Below are positions 12,772 to 21,648 of a stretch of 64,000 nt of DNA, piece by piece. The notes under the pieces are model-generated. The model worked only from the letters and a program-made list of their open reading frames with translations. It made no database searches and was not told where the DNA came from. How positions within the stretch are numbered: the first letter of the stretch is position 1; every line of letters begins with the position of its first letter. The DNA is from Lysobacter sp. BMK333-48F3. Its GTDB lineage: Bacteria > Pseudomonadota > Gammaproteobacteria > Xanthomonadales > Xanthomonadaceae. Made by a program: the position numbers and the translations under genes. The DNA is taken from the NCBI RefSeq assembly GCF_019733395.1, contig NZ_JAIHOO010000001.1:4697394-4761393 (forward strand), given 5' to 3'.

Positions 12772-13275
12772 AAGCGGCACGTTGCCGTTGCCGTTGCCGT
12801 AAAGAGCTTGGCGCCGCTTCGAACTCGCGAGAACGCCCTGAAGCCCCGGAGGGCGGCCCGCATGGATGCGGGCCGTGCGCAGCCAGGCCAGGGATGGCCT
12901 GTGCGGAGCAGCCCCGCGAAAACACCGTCCGATAGTGGCTTTTGATTCGAAACAGGAATGGCGTTTTCTTTGGTTACTTTCTTTGTCGCCTTGGACAAAG
13001 AAAGTGACCCGGCCGCTTGCGGACGGAAGCTTTGCTTTGAGCTTTGAGCTTTTTAGCTTTGGACTTTGAAGCTTTAGAGGCCTTCGAGCGTCAAACGGCG
13101 CGAGGCCGAGGCAGCGCGGTCGCGGCTCACGCCGCTCCTACAGGCGAAGGGTTCGGGCTTCGATCGGCTACGAAGGCCCTGAGTTCTCTGCGCGTCTCTT
13201 GGTCGCGGCTTGCGCCGCTCCTACAGGCGAAAGGTTCGAGCTTCGATCGGCTACGAAGGCCTTGAGTTTTCTGCG
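12769..13275 (+). repeat. Composite repeat, copy B
   Basis: This element fills the rnfB/TraB gap. GTTGCC x3 (12781-12798); hairpin 1 with loop ATGGAT (arms GGCCCGC/GCGGGCC, 12855-12874); hairpin 2 with loop AGGGAT (12884-12901); the same long stem as copy A near 12972-13009; an irregular GAGCTTTG-type tract (13033-13075). Short REPs follow at 13118-13142 and 13201-13225, each trailed by a spacer like CTTCGATCGGCTACGAAGG. The last spacer overlaps the 3' end of the minus-strand TraB/GumN gene. Confidence 0.8.
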
Positions 13276-14303
13276 CGTCCCTTGGCCTTGCCGCCGGCCG
13301 GCTTCTCGCCCGCAGCCGGCTCCGGCGCCGCAACCGGCGCCGGCAAATCCGCCGTGCCGGCGGCGCAGGCGCCGCAGACGCGCTCGATCTTGTAACCCTT
13401 GCCGCGCAGCAACTCGATCAGGCCGTCGTCGCCGAGCAGGTGCAGGGAACCGACCACCACCAGGGTGTTGCCCTGGCGCGACTCGTCGAGCATTTTCTGC
13501 AGCTGCGGCAGCCAGGCCTGATTGCGCTCGACGTTGACGATCCGGTAGGTCTCCGGGGTCTTGTCGCGCATCTCCACCCGCGCCTTCGCGTCCAGCGTCG
13601 CCAGGTCGGCGCCGCGCCAGGCGGTGTGCATCTCTTCGAGCATGCCCGGCACCTCTTCGGGCTGGTCGACGAACTCGCGCAGCGCCTTGATCTGCTCCGG
13701 CAACGGCCCGGAGTCCATCGCCTGCAGCTGCGCGTCCATGCTTTCCAGGCCGGCGGTCGGTTTCTCGGCCGCAGCGGCCTGGCGCATCAGGTACTGGTCC
13801 AGGCCCAGCTGCGGGCTGAAGCCCAGCGACTGCGACACGCCCAGCACCAGCGACAGATTGACGAACCACGGCTCCAGCGGATCGAGCTGGGCCAGCGAGG
13901 CGCCGTTCTTGGCCAGCACCCGGTTGAGCTTCTCGCGCAGGTCGGCCGGCAGCACCTGGCTCAGGCTGCGGCCGTCGTCGAAGCGCGCGCGGGCCATGAA
14001 GCGCTGCGCCACGCTCGGGTCGAACATCTGCTCCGGCGGCACTTCGAACACCAGCTTGGCCGAATCGGCGAAAGCCTGGTCGACGTCGGCCGCGAGCGGG
14101 TAATCGTCCGGACGCAGCAGGTGGAACGAGCCCAGCAGGTAGACCGCGTTGTCGGCGTCGGAGACCTTCCACAGCAGCGGCACCGGCGGCGCCTTCGGCG
14201 CGGCCGCGGCGGCCTGGGCGGCGACGGTGGTGGCCGAGGTCAGCGGCGCGCTCAGCAGCACCGCGGCGGTCAGAGGGGCGAGGAACAGCTTCAACAACCG
14301 CAT
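13251..14303 (-). CDS. TraB/GumN family protein
   Basis: A 350-residue exported protein with a signal peptide (LKLFLAPLTAAVLLSAPLTSA) and a TraB/GumN (PF01963) domain. The hallmarks are LLWKVSDADNAVYLLGSFHLL near the N-terminus and NTLVVVGSLHLLGDDGLIELLRGKGY near the C-terminus, with GSFH and GSLH as the paired family motifs. Relatives resemble the TIKI protease fold, but a peptidase role here is only inferred. The last residues (GRAENSRPS and the TAG stop) are encoded by the repeat spacer that also occurs intact at 13170-13203, so the natural C-terminus seems replaced by repeat DNA. It is 20 bp downstream of the DUF1684 gene and probably co-transcribed with mutL. Confidence 0.85.
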   Translation of the reverse strand: MRLLKLFLAPLTAAVLLSAPLTSATTVAAQAAAAAPKAPPVPLLWKVSDADNAVYLLGSFHLLRPDDYPLAADVDQAFADSAKLVFEVPPEQMFDPSVAQRFMARARFDDGRSLSQVLPADLREKLNRVLAKNGASLAQLDPLEPWFVNLSLVLGVSQSLGFSPQLGLDQYLMRQAAAAEKPTAGLESMDAQLQAMDSGPLPEQIKALREFVDQPEEVPGMLEEMHTAWRGADLATLDAKARVEMRDKTPETYRIVNVERNQAWLPQLQKMLDESRQGNTLVVVGSLHLLGDDGLIELLRGKGYKIERVCGACAAGTADLPAPVAAPEPAAGEKPAGGKAKGRAENSRPS

Positions 14304-14323
14304 GCGCAGAGTCCGGAGAGGCG

Positions 14324-15316
14324 TTAGGAGGCGTGGGCCGGCGCCGCCGGCTTGTAGGTCTTCTCGCCGGCGGCGATCTCCAGATCGAGCCGGTTTTCCT
14401 GCGGCGGCAACGGGCAGGTCGCGTACGCGGTGAACGCGCACGGCGGGTTGTAGGCCTTGTTGAAATCGACCACTACCCCGCCCTGCAGATTGGGCCGGGC
14501 CACTTCCAGGAAGCGCCCGGCGCTGTAGCTGGTGTGGCCGCTGGTGCGGTCGGCGAACACCAGCAGCAACTGCTCGCCGCCCTGGTCCAGGGCTTCGATG
14601 CGGTAGCTGCGGCCGTCGCGCTGGAACTCGATCGCGCCCGGGTTCGGGGTCGGCTCGATCGTGCCGATGATGTTGGCGATCTCCAAGGTCTTGCCGGCCG
14701 GATGGGCGACGAACTTGGCGCTGAGTTTCCAGTCCTGCTGCGCCGGCCAGTAGTCGATGCCCTTGAAGCCGGTCAGGGTCGGCGCCTGCGAGTGGCGCAC
14801 GCGCAGGAAATAGCGCTCGCCGCGCTTGATCACGGTCAAGCCGCCCTGGCCCTCGTCGAAACCGATCCGGGTCGGCCCGGCCGGGTAATCGTCGGCGAGC
14901 AGGGTCACCGCGCCCTTGATCGGCTGGTCGTTGAAGGTCAGCGGCGCGCCGCGTTCGGGAATGAAGCGCAGACGGCCGTTGGCGAGCGAGAGCAGGCCGA
15001 AATGCGCCGGCCCCGCGCTCAGGCGGATGCCGTTGTCGGGATCGCTGCCCAGGTAATGCGAGCCCGGCTCGATCGGGTGCAGGCCGATCAGGCTGGCCCA
15101 GCCGTCGGGCTTGAGCAGTTCGCTCTTGCGTTGCTCGCGCCACAGTTGCTGGTCGCGGTCGAAGGCCTGATTGGCCGCGGCGACGCGCTCGGCCTCGCGC
15201 TGGCGCGCGGCCTGTCGCTCGGTCGAGTCGCAGGCGGCCAGCGCCGGCAACAGCAGCAGCGCCAGCACGGCGGGCCGGGACGAAGCGGACAACGGCTTGC
15301 GCGCAAACAACATCAT
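14324..15316 (-). CDS. DUF1684 family lipoprotein
   Basis: A 330-residue protein with a lipoprotein signal (VLALLLLPALAAC, Cys at about 29) and a DUF1684 domain. The family signature FNKAYNPPCAFTAYATCPLPPQENRLDLEIAAGEK is close to the C-terminus. Its biochemical role is unknown; export and lipid anchoring are inferred from the lipobox. The start uses the tandem ATG ATG at 15311-15316, whose first A overlaps the mutL TGA stop (TGATG), so translational coupling is likely. The second ATG (15313) is an equally possible start. Confidence 0.88.
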   Translation of the reverse strand: MMLFARKPLSASSRPAVLALLLLPALAACDSTERQAARQREAERVAAANQAFDRDQQLWREQRKSELLKPDGWASLIGLHPIEPGSHYLGSDPDNGIRLSAGPAHFGLLSLANGRLRFIPERGAPLTFNDQPIKGAVTLLADDYPAGPTRIGFDEGQGGLTVIKRGERYFLRVRHSQAPTLTGFKGIDYWPAQQDWKLSAKFVAHPAGKTLEIANIIGTIEPTPNPGAIEFQRDGRSYRIEALDQGGEQLLLVFADRTSGHTSYSAGRFLEVARPNLQGGVVVDFNKAYNPPCAFTAYATCPLPPQENRLDLEIAAGEKTYKPAAPAHAS

Positions 15317-17202
15317 CAACGCCCTCGCAGGAACCAGCGGTCGATTTCGGGCAGGCTGAAGCGCGCCCAGGTCGGGCGGCCATGATTGCATTGGCCGGAG
15401 CGTTCGGTCGCCTCCATCTCGCGCAGCAAGGCGTTCATTTCCGGCAAAGTGAGACGGCGGTTGGCCCGCACCGCGCCGTGGCAGGCCATGGTCGAGAGCA
15501 GTTCGTCGCGCGCCGCCGCGACCCGGCGCGATTCGCCGTGCTCGCGCAGGTCGGCCAGCACGTCGCGCAGCAGCGCCTCGACGTCGCCGTGGGCGAGCAA
15601 GGCCGGCACCGCGCGCAGGGTCAGCGACTGCGGACCGCTGCGGGTGACTTCGAAGCCCAGTTGGACCAGGGTCGCTTCTTCGCGCTCGGCGACCTCGGCC
15701 TCGCGCTCGGACACCGCCAGCGTCGCCGGCACCAGCAGCGGCTGGGTGCGCAGGCCTTCGCCGTCGTGCGCGCTCTTGAGTTTCTCGTAGCCGATCCGCT
15801 CGTGCGCGGCGTGCATGTCGACCACGATCAGGCCTTCGGCGCTTTCGGCCAGCACGTAGATGCCGTGCAACTGGGCGATCGCATAACCCAGCGGCGGCAG
15901 ACTGGCGTCGTCGCTGCTCGGCAAGGCCGGCGCGCCGATCGGCAGGCCGGGCGCCGGCGACGCATAGGCGCTGCCGCTGCCGGCGAGCGAACCGCCGCCG
16001 TAGCCCGAGCCGCCCAAGCCACCGCCGCCGTACAGCGCGGCATAGCCGGCGCGGGTTTCGGCGACCTGCTGCAGGCCCAGCGGCGCGGTCGAACGCCATT
16101 GGTAGGCATTGGCCGCAGTCGCCGCGGCGGAGGCGCCGCCATCGGGCGCGGCGAAACCGTCGGCGCCCGGCACCTGCGCCGACGGCAGGGTGCCGGCGCG
16201 GGTCTCGGCCAGCGCGTCGTTGAGCGTGCGGTAGACGAAATCGTGGATCAGGCGCGCGTCGCGGAAGCGCACCTCGTGCTTGGCCGGATGCACGTTGACG
16301 TCGACCCGGCGCGGGTCCAGTTCCAGGAACAGCACGTAGGCCGGCTGGCGGCCGTGGAACAGCACGTCGGCATAGGCCTGCTTGACCGCATGGGCCACGC
16401 TGCGGTCGCGCACCGCGCGGCCGTTGACGTAGAAATACTGCTGGTCGGCGCTGGCGCGGTTGTAGGACGGCTGGGCGATCCAGCCGTGCAGGCGCAGGCC
16501 GGCGCCGCTGTGGTCGACGCGCAGGGCGTTGCGGGCGAATTCCTCGCCCAGCGCCTCGCCGATGCGCAGGTCCGACAGCCCGACCTCGACCAGGTCGCCC
16601 TCGCCTTTCCAGCGCCGGGTCGGCTTGCCGTTGTGCGACACGCGCAGTTCGACGTCGGGCCGGGCCAGGGCCAACTGGCGCAGCCATTCTTCGATGTGGC
16701 CCAGCTCGGTGCGCTCGGCCTTGAGGAACTTGCGCCGCGCCGGCACGTTGAAGAACAGGTCGCGCACTTCGACCGTGGTGCCTTGCGGATGCGGCTTGGG
16801 CGCGACCTCGCCGACCCGGCCGCCGTCGATCTCCAGCACCGCGCCGCGGTCCTCGCCGATCCGGCGCGAGGACAAGGCGAAGCGGCTGACCGAGGCGATC
16901 GAGGGCAAGGCCTCGCCGCGGAAGCCCAGGGTGGTCACGCCTTCCAGGTCGTCGAGCGACGCGATCTTGCTGGTGGCGTGGCGCGACACCGCCAGCGGCA
17001 GTTCGTCGGCGGCGATCCCGGCGCCGTCGTCGCGGATCCGGATCAGCCGTACCCCGCCCTCTTCCAGGTCGATGTCGACCCGGCGCGCGCCGGCGTCGAG
17101 CGCGTTCTCGACCAGTTCCTTGACCACGGACGCGGGCCGTTCGACCACTTCGCCGGCGGCGATCTGGTTGATCAGGGTGTCGGGCAGTTGGCGGATGCTC
17201 AC
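15316..17202 (-). CDS. mutL: DNA mismatch repair protein MutL
   Basis: A 628-residue GHKL ATPase that links MutS mismatch recognition to strand removal. The N-terminal ATPase motifs are complete: [24 protein letters not shown] and [14 protein letters not shown] flexible Gly/Ala-rich linker covers about residues 340-420. The C-terminal dimer domain contains [12 protein letters not shown], which fits the endonuclease motif DxHA(X)2E(X)4E with Met for Gln, plus [10 protein letters not shown]. That suggests the nicking type of MutL used where MutH/Dam is absent. The start is the GTG at 17200-17202 ([22 protein letters not shown]), the universal MutL N-terminus; there is no ATG nearby. It follows the amidase gene as in E. 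coli, but across a 524-bp repeat-rich gap. Confidence 0.95.
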   Translation of the reverse strand: MSIRQLPDTLINQIAAGEVVERPASVVKELVENALDAGARRVDIDLEEGGVRLIRIRDDGAGIAADELPLAVSRHATSKIASLDDLEGVTTLGFRGEALPSIASVSRFALSSRRIGEDRGAVLEIDGGRVGEVAPKPHPQGTTVEVRDLFFNVPARRKFLKAERTELGHIEEWLRQLALARPDVELRVSHNGKPTRRWKGEGDLVEVGLSDLRIGEALGEEFARNALRVDHSGAGLRLHGWIAQPSYNRASADQQYFYVNGRAVRDRSVAHAVKQAYADVLFHGRQPAYVLFLELDPRRVDVNVHPAKHEVRFRDARLIHDFVYRTLNDALAETRAGTLPSAQVPGADGFAAPDGGASAAATAANAYQWRSTAPLGLQQVAETRAGYAALYGGGGLGGSGYGGGSLAGSGSAYASPAPGLPIGAPALPSSDDASLPPLGYAIAQLHGIYVLAESAEGLIVVDMHAAHERIGYEKLKSAHDGEGLRTQPLLVPATLAVSEREAEVAEREEATLVQLGFEVTRSGPQSLTLRAVPALLAHGDVEALLRDVLADLREHGESRRVAAARDELLSTMACHGAVRANRRLTLPEMNALLREMEATERSGQCNHGRPTWARFSLPEIDRWFLRGR

Positions 17203-17726
17203 GGGCGGCGTTCGGTGCGCGGGCACCGGCGGGGGAATGGGAAACGATGATAGCCGCTGCCGGCGCGGCTTCGCGATCCGCAGCTTGCGCCGCAGGCGCC
17301 GGACCGGGCCGGACTGCGGGTATCGCGGGCGAAGCAACAGCAACGGCAAAAGCAAATCCCCCGCGTCCGCTGCGCGGCCGCCGCCCCCTTTGCCAAAGGG
17401 GGCAACAGCTCCGTCTGCGCCCTATGCGCCGCTGTCTGGGCCCTATGCACCGCATCCCTCAGCGCCGCCCCTCAGCACCGGCTCTCCCTCAGCACTGCCC
17501 AACTTGAACCGGATCCCCCTGAACCGCGCCCCTTGAACCGCCCCTTGAACCGATTCCCCCCCTTTGAAAAAGGGGGGCCAGGGGGGATTTGCCTTTGCTT
17601 TGCTTTGCCTTGCTTTGCTTTGCCCAGCCTCGCCCCCCACCGCTCTTGCCCTCGCCACCCCAGCGCCCAAAACGACCGCGGCCCCGATCGCTCGGGGCCG
17701 CGCGAGTACCGTCGATGTCGCCCAGC
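17203..17726. repeat. Repeat-rich gap between amiC and mutL (CCCCCTTT palindromes)
   Basis: This gene-free 524 bp region interrupts the tsaE-amiC-mutL order. It contains CCCCCTTTGCCAAAGGGGGC (about 17390-17409) and the related CCCCCCTTTGAAAAAGGGGG (about 17557-17576), each close to a GCAAATCCCCC motif (in opposite senses). The same pair of motifs flanks the repeat block at 44860-45213. Also present are short runs of CCCTCAGCAC, TTGAACCG and CTTTGCTTTG. It may contain the mutL promoter, but none is evident. Confidence 0.6.
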
Positions 17727-19466
17727 TCAGGGGCTGCCGCCCCCGCCGAACCCGCCCTGCTGCGCTTCCGCGCGCGCGGCGTACATCGTGCCCGGCGGCG
17801 GCTGGCGGGTGAAATAGGTATTGACCCCTTCCAGCACCGCTCGCGCCAGCGCGCGCTGGTGCGCCGGGTCGGTCAGGCGGCGCTCTTCTTCCGGGTTGGA
17901 AATGAAGTTGGTCTCGACCAGCATCGCCGGCATGTCCGAGGTGCGCAGCACGGCGAAGTTGGCGCGCTCGATGTTCGGCTTGTGGTTGCGGCCGATCTGG
18001 CGCAGGCCGTCGAGCACGTGCCCGGCGGCGTCTTCGGAGGCCTTCATGTGACCGCTCTGGGTCAGGTCGAGCAGCACCGAGGTCAGGGTGTTGTCGGATT
18101 GCGGCAGGCGCGAGCCGCCGATCAGGTCGGAGGCGTTTTCCTTGTCCGCCAGCCAGCGCGCGCGCTGCGAGGACGCGCCTTTCAGCGACAGCACATAGAC
18201 CGAGGAGCCGTTCGCCGAGCGGTTCTCGGCGGCATCGGCGTGGATCGAGATGAACATGTCCGCCTTGGCGTGGCGCGCCAGCTGGGCCCGGCGCGGCAGC
18301 GGAATGAACACGTCGGTGTCGCGGGTCATGTAGGCCTTCAGCCCCGGCGTGGCGTTGATCTGGCGCGCCAGTTCGCGGCCGATCGCCAAGGTCACGTCCT
18401 TTTCGCGCTTGCCGGCCAGGCCGATCGCGCCGGGATCCTGGCCGCCGTGGCCGGGATCGATGGCGATGATCAGCGGACGCATGCCGCGGCCGCGCATCAC
18501 GTCCTTGAGCGTCTTGACCGCGCCGGGCGGCGGCACGGCCTCGGCCGGGGGCAGATTCGCCGGCGGCGCGACGGTCGCGGCCGACGGCATCGGCGCGGGC
18601 ACGCCGGTGGCGACGCGGGTCGGAACGCCGGTGGCGATGCGGGTCGGTACCCCGGTCGCAACCGCGCCCGGCACCGGCGCCTGTGCGGCCTGCTCGAACA
18701 CCGCCTGGGTGGCGGCGCGTTGGGCGGGCGTCGGCGGCGGCGGCGCGGCCGCGAGGTTGGGCGTTGCGCCGGCCGGATTCGCCGCCGGCAACGCCGCCGC
18801 AGCAGCGGCCGGCGGGTTGGCGGGATTCTGCGCAGGCGCGCCCGGCGCCGCGGCACCGCGCGCGGCGAGTTCGGAAATCAGCTTGCTGGTGGCCGCATTC
18901 GAGGCCAGCGCGGGGTCGGGCTCGCCGGCCGCGGACGCAGGCGCGGACGCCACGGTCTGGGCGGGAGCGGCCGCAACCGGCGGCGGCGCCGTGGGCTTGG
19001 GCAGCGCCGGCGCGGGCGCGGCGGCCTGCTTCGGCGCGGCAGCGGCGGTTTCGTTGCCGTCGCCCGGCCATTCCAGCACCAGGCGCGAACCGCCGGCGCC
19101 CTGCTCGATGCGCGGCTTCAGCGTCGCCACCGGCTGGGCGAGGTCGAACACGATGCGTGCGGTGCCGGGCTGCGGCTCGCCGGTGCGCACCGCCTTGACG
19201 ATGCCGGCAGCGGCAGGAAGCTTGAAGTTTTTGCCCAGGCGCGAGGCCGGCAGGTCGACCACCAACCGGTCGGGACCCTTCAGGCTGAGCACCTTGTACT
19301 GGCCGGCGCCGTCGAGAGCGATCTCGGCACGAGTGCCGGTGGCGCCATTACGCAGCTCCAAGCCCTTGATTTCGCTCGCATGTGCGAGATTCCAGGCCAG
19401 CGCCGCCAGCAGCGCTAGACCGAGCAGGAACTTCTGGACGGTGGCCCCTTTGACTCGCATGGGCAT
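17727..19466 (-). CDS. amiC: N-acetylmuramoyl-L-alanine amidase, AMIN + Amidase_3
   Basis: A 579-residue periplasmic amidase that cleaves the lactyl-peptide bond of peptidoglycan during daughter-cell separation. A signal peptide (LLGLALLAALAWNLAHA) is followed by an AMIN domain (about 30-140) for septal localisation. A very long Ala/Pro-rich linker (about 140-330) includes three ATGVPTR-like repeats. The Amidase_3 domain follows, with zinc ligands in AIDPGHGGQDPGA, E and H of the core, SIHADA, and the catalytic Glu in MLVETNFISN. It corresponds to E. coli amiB in the nnr-tsaE-amiB-mutL order, although activator dependence cannot be judged. MRVKGATVQ at 19460 is an alternative start. Confidence 0.92.
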   Translation of the reverse strand: MPMRVKGATVQKFLLGLALLAALAWNLAHASEIKGLELRNGATGTRAEIALDGAGQYKVLSLKGPDRLVVDLPASRLGKNFKLPAAAGIVKAVRTGEPQPGTARIVFDLAQPVATLKPRIEQGAGGSRLVLEWPGDGNETAAAAPKQAAAPAPALPKPTAPPPVAAAPAQTVASAPASAAGEPDPALASNAATSKLISELAARGAAAPGAPAQNPANPPAAAAAALPAANPAGATPNLAAAPPPPTPAQRAATQAVFEQAAQAPVPGAVATGVPTRIATGVPTRVATGVPAPMPSAATVAPPANLPPAEAVPPPGAVKTLKDVMRGRGMRPLIIAIDPGHGGQDPGAIGLAGKREKDVTLAIGRELARQINATPGLKAYMTRDTDVFIPLPRRAQLARHAKADMFISIHADAAENRSANGSSVYVLSLKGASSQRARWLADKENASDLIGGSRLPQSDNTLTSVLLDLTQSGHMKASEDAAGHVLDGLRQIGRNHKPNIERANFAVLRTSDMPAMLVETNFISNPEEERRLTDPAHQRALARAVLEGVNTYFTRQPPPGTMYAARAEAQQGGFGGGGSP

Positions 19467-19547
19467 AAGTCAAGCACCGGGAAATCACAATTGCAAGTAT
19501 TTTTTCCTTGCAAATCCGGTACCTGGGGGCACTTCCTAGGGAATCGT

Positions 19548-20063
19548 TCAGGAGTCGGCCGCAAGCCCCTGGGGACCGGTGTCCGCCGCCAGGTCGGCCA
19601 GCCAGGCCGCTCCGCCCGCCGAATCGGCCGCCAATTCGGCGCGGCGCCCGGCGCCGCCGTCGGCCACGGCCAGGTCGATGCGCAGGTCGGCCGGCGGCAG
19701 CCAGCCGCGGCCGCGCTCCGGCCATTCGACCAGCCACAGCTCGGCCTCGCCGCCGTCCAGGCCGAGGAACTCCAGCTCGCCGGCGTCGCCGATCCGATAC
19801 AGATCCAGATGCCAGGCTTCGCGCCCGCCGGCCAAGGGATAACGCTCGACCAGGGTGTAGGTCGGACTGCGGATCGCGCCGCGCACGCCGAGCGCGCGCA
19901 ACAGCGCGCGCGCCAGGGTCGATTTGCCCGCGCCGAGATCGCCGTGCAGGTGCACGCGCAACACCGCGCCCTCGGCTTGCGGCCGGGTGCGCGCGAGCGC
20001 GGCGCCGAGCGCGTCGGTAGCGTCGGCGTCGGCGAGCGTAAGGGTCGTGCGCGCTGCGGTCAT
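19548..20063 (-). CDS. tsaE: tRNA t6A biosynthesis ATPase TsaE
   Basis: This 171-residue P-loop ATPase belongs to the TsaB-TsaD-TsaE complex that makes threonylcarbamoyl-adenosine at position 37 of ANN-decoding tRNAs. The Walker A motif GDLGAGKST (about 42-50), [10 protein letters not shown] and HLDLYRI, and LVEWPERG are all characteristic. The C-terminus is Ala-rich and about 15 residues longer than E. coli TsaE. It is 9 bp downstream of nnr and reads into amiC, matching the enterobacterial order. Confidence 0.94.
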   Translation of the reverse strand: MTAARTTLTLADADATDALGAALARTRPQAEGAVLRVHLHGDLGAGKSTLARALLRALGVRGAIRSPTYTLVERYPLAGGREAWHLDLYRIGDAGELEFLGLDGGEAELWLVEWPERGRGWLPPADLRIDLAVADGGAGRRAELAADSAGGAAWLADLAADTGPQGLAADS

Positions 20064-20072
20064 CGCGCGATT

Positions 20073-21623
20073 CTAAGCCGCGCCGCGCGGATTGGCGCAG
20101 CGCCGCAGCCACGGCATCAGATCGCTCGGCAACAAACCGCGCTCGCCGCCGTCGCGCGCGGCTTGGTCGCCGGCGACGGCGTGCAGCAAGGCGCCGCACG
20201 AGGCCGCATCGAATCCGTCCAGGCCTTGCGCGAGCAAGGCCGCGACCACGCCGCTGAGCACATCGCCCATGCCGCCGACCGCCATGCCCGGGTTGCCGGC
20301 GCCGATCACGCGCGTGCGCCGTCGCGGCGCCGCGACCAGGCTGCCGGCGCCCTTCAATACCACCGCGCAACCGTAGCGTTCGGCGAGCGCGCTCACCGCG
20401 GCGAAACGGTCGTCCTGCACGTGCGCGGTATCGCAACCGAGCAGGCGCGCGGCCTCGCCCGGATGCGGAGTCAGCACGCAGTCGGCCGGCAGCGGCTGCG
20501 GCTGCGCGGCGAGCAGGTTGAGCGCATCGGCATCGAACAGGCGCGGCTTGGCGCAAGCCAGGACGCGCGCGTACAGCGCGCGGCCCCAGGCCTGTTGGCC
20601 CAGGCCGGGCCCGATCGCGACCGCGTCGGCCGCATCGAGCGCGGCGTCCAGCTCGGCACCGTTCAGAGCGCTGCCGTTCAGAGCGTTGCTGTCGTCGACC
20701 GCACGCGGCATCGCTTCGGGCAGGCGCGCCAGCATCGGCGCGACGTGCGCCGCGCGCGTCGCCGCATCGAGCAGGCCCGCGCCGCTGCGCAACGCCGCCT
20801 GCGCGCACAGCAGCAGGGCGCCGCCGTGGCCGTGGTCGCCGCCGACGCACAGCACCCGGCCGTTGCGGCCCTTGTGGCTGTCGCGGCGGCGCGGACGCAG
20901 CCAGCGGCCCAGGTCGTCGGCGGCCAGCGCTTCGGCCACGGCCTCGATGCCGTAGCGCTCCGGCGCCAGTTGCAACGACGCCAAGGCCAAGGCTCCGGTG
21001 TGATCGAGCGCGGCGCCGCTGCGCAAGCCGGCCTTGGGCGCGATGAACTCCAGGGTACGCTGCGCATTCACCGCCGCGGCATGGGCGCGGCCGCTGTCGG
21101 CGTCGACGCCGCTCGGCGCGTCCAGCGCCAGCACCGGCGCCGGGTGCGCGTTGATCGCCGCGATCAGCGCCGCCGACGCCGCGTCCGGCGCGCGCGACAG
21201 GCCGATGCCGAACAAGGCATCGACCACCACGTCCGCCGCCGGCAGCGCGCCGTCGAACTCGAGCGCGGCGCCGCCGGCCTGCGCGTACTCGGCCGCGGCG
21301 CGGCGCGCCAAGGCGCTGCGCGGCGCGTGCTCGGGCAGGCGCAGCACGGCGACGTCGCGGCCGCTTTGTCGGGCCAGGGTCGCCAGCACGTAGCCGTCGC
21401 CGCCGTTGTTGCCGGGGCCGCACACCACCAGCAGGCGGAATGCGCGCGTCCACCGGTTCAGCAACTCGCTCCAGGCCGCGGCGCCGGCGCGCTGCATCAG
21501 CGCATAGGCCTCGCCCAGTTCGGCCGCCGCGCGGGCCTCGATCGCGCGCAGCGCGACGGCGTCGTACAGCGCCGATCCGGGCGCAGGAGCGGTTTCGTCG
21601 GCGATTTCGTCGTTGGGCGACAT
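20073..21623 (-). CDS. nnr: Bifunctional NAD(P)H-hydrate epimerase / ADP-dependent dehydratase
   Basis: A 516-residue metabolite-repair enzyme that epimerises R/S NAD(P)HX (N-terminal YjeF_N domain, about 1-220) and dehydrates the S form with ADP (C-terminal carbohydrate-kinase-like domain). Visible motifs are VVCGPGNNGGDGYV and DALFGIGLSR in the N-domain. In the C-domain they are VLTPHPGEAARLL, GAGNPGMAVGGMGDVLSGVVAALLAQG and AVAIGPGLGQ. Length matches E. coli Nnr (515). It is the first gene of the minus-strand cluster and is divergent from queG, with starts only 26 bp apart. Confidence 0.94.
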   Translation of the reverse strand: MSPNDEIADETAPAPGSALYDAVALRAIEARAAAELGEAYALMQRAGAAAWSELLNRWTRAFRLLVVCGPGNNGGDGYVLATLARQSGRDVAVLRLPEHAPRSALARRAAAEYAQAGGAALEFDGALPAADVVVDALFGIGLSRAPDAASAALIAAINAHPAPVLALDAPSGVDADSGRAHAAAVNAQRTLEFIAPKAGLRSGAALDHTGALALASLQLAPERYGIEAVAEALAADDLGRWLRPRRRDSHKGRNGRVLCVGGDHGHGGALLLCAQAALRSGAGLLDAATRAAHVAPMLARLPEAMPRAVDDSNALNGSALNGAELDAALDAADAVAIGPGLGQQAWGRALYARVLACAKPRLFDADALNLLAAQPQPLPADCVLTPHPGEAARLLGCDTAHVQDDRFAAVSALAERYGCAVVLKGAGSLVAAPRRRTRVIGAGNPGMAVGGMGDVLSGVVAALLAQGLDGFDAASCGALLHAVAGDQAARDGGERGLLPSDLMPWLRRCANPRGAA

Positions 21624-21648
21624 GCCCGGATTCTATACTTGTGGGATC

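Noticed and set aside
12781-12798. GTTGCC arrays as coding (Gln-Arg or Thr-Ala) repeats
   Set aside because: They read as simple dipeptides in any frame and are not connected to a conserved protein; they always mark the same non-coding repeat.
20073-21623. Two separate genes for epimerase and dehydratase
   Set aside because: The frame is continuous and both domains fit the length of the bifunctional enzyme.
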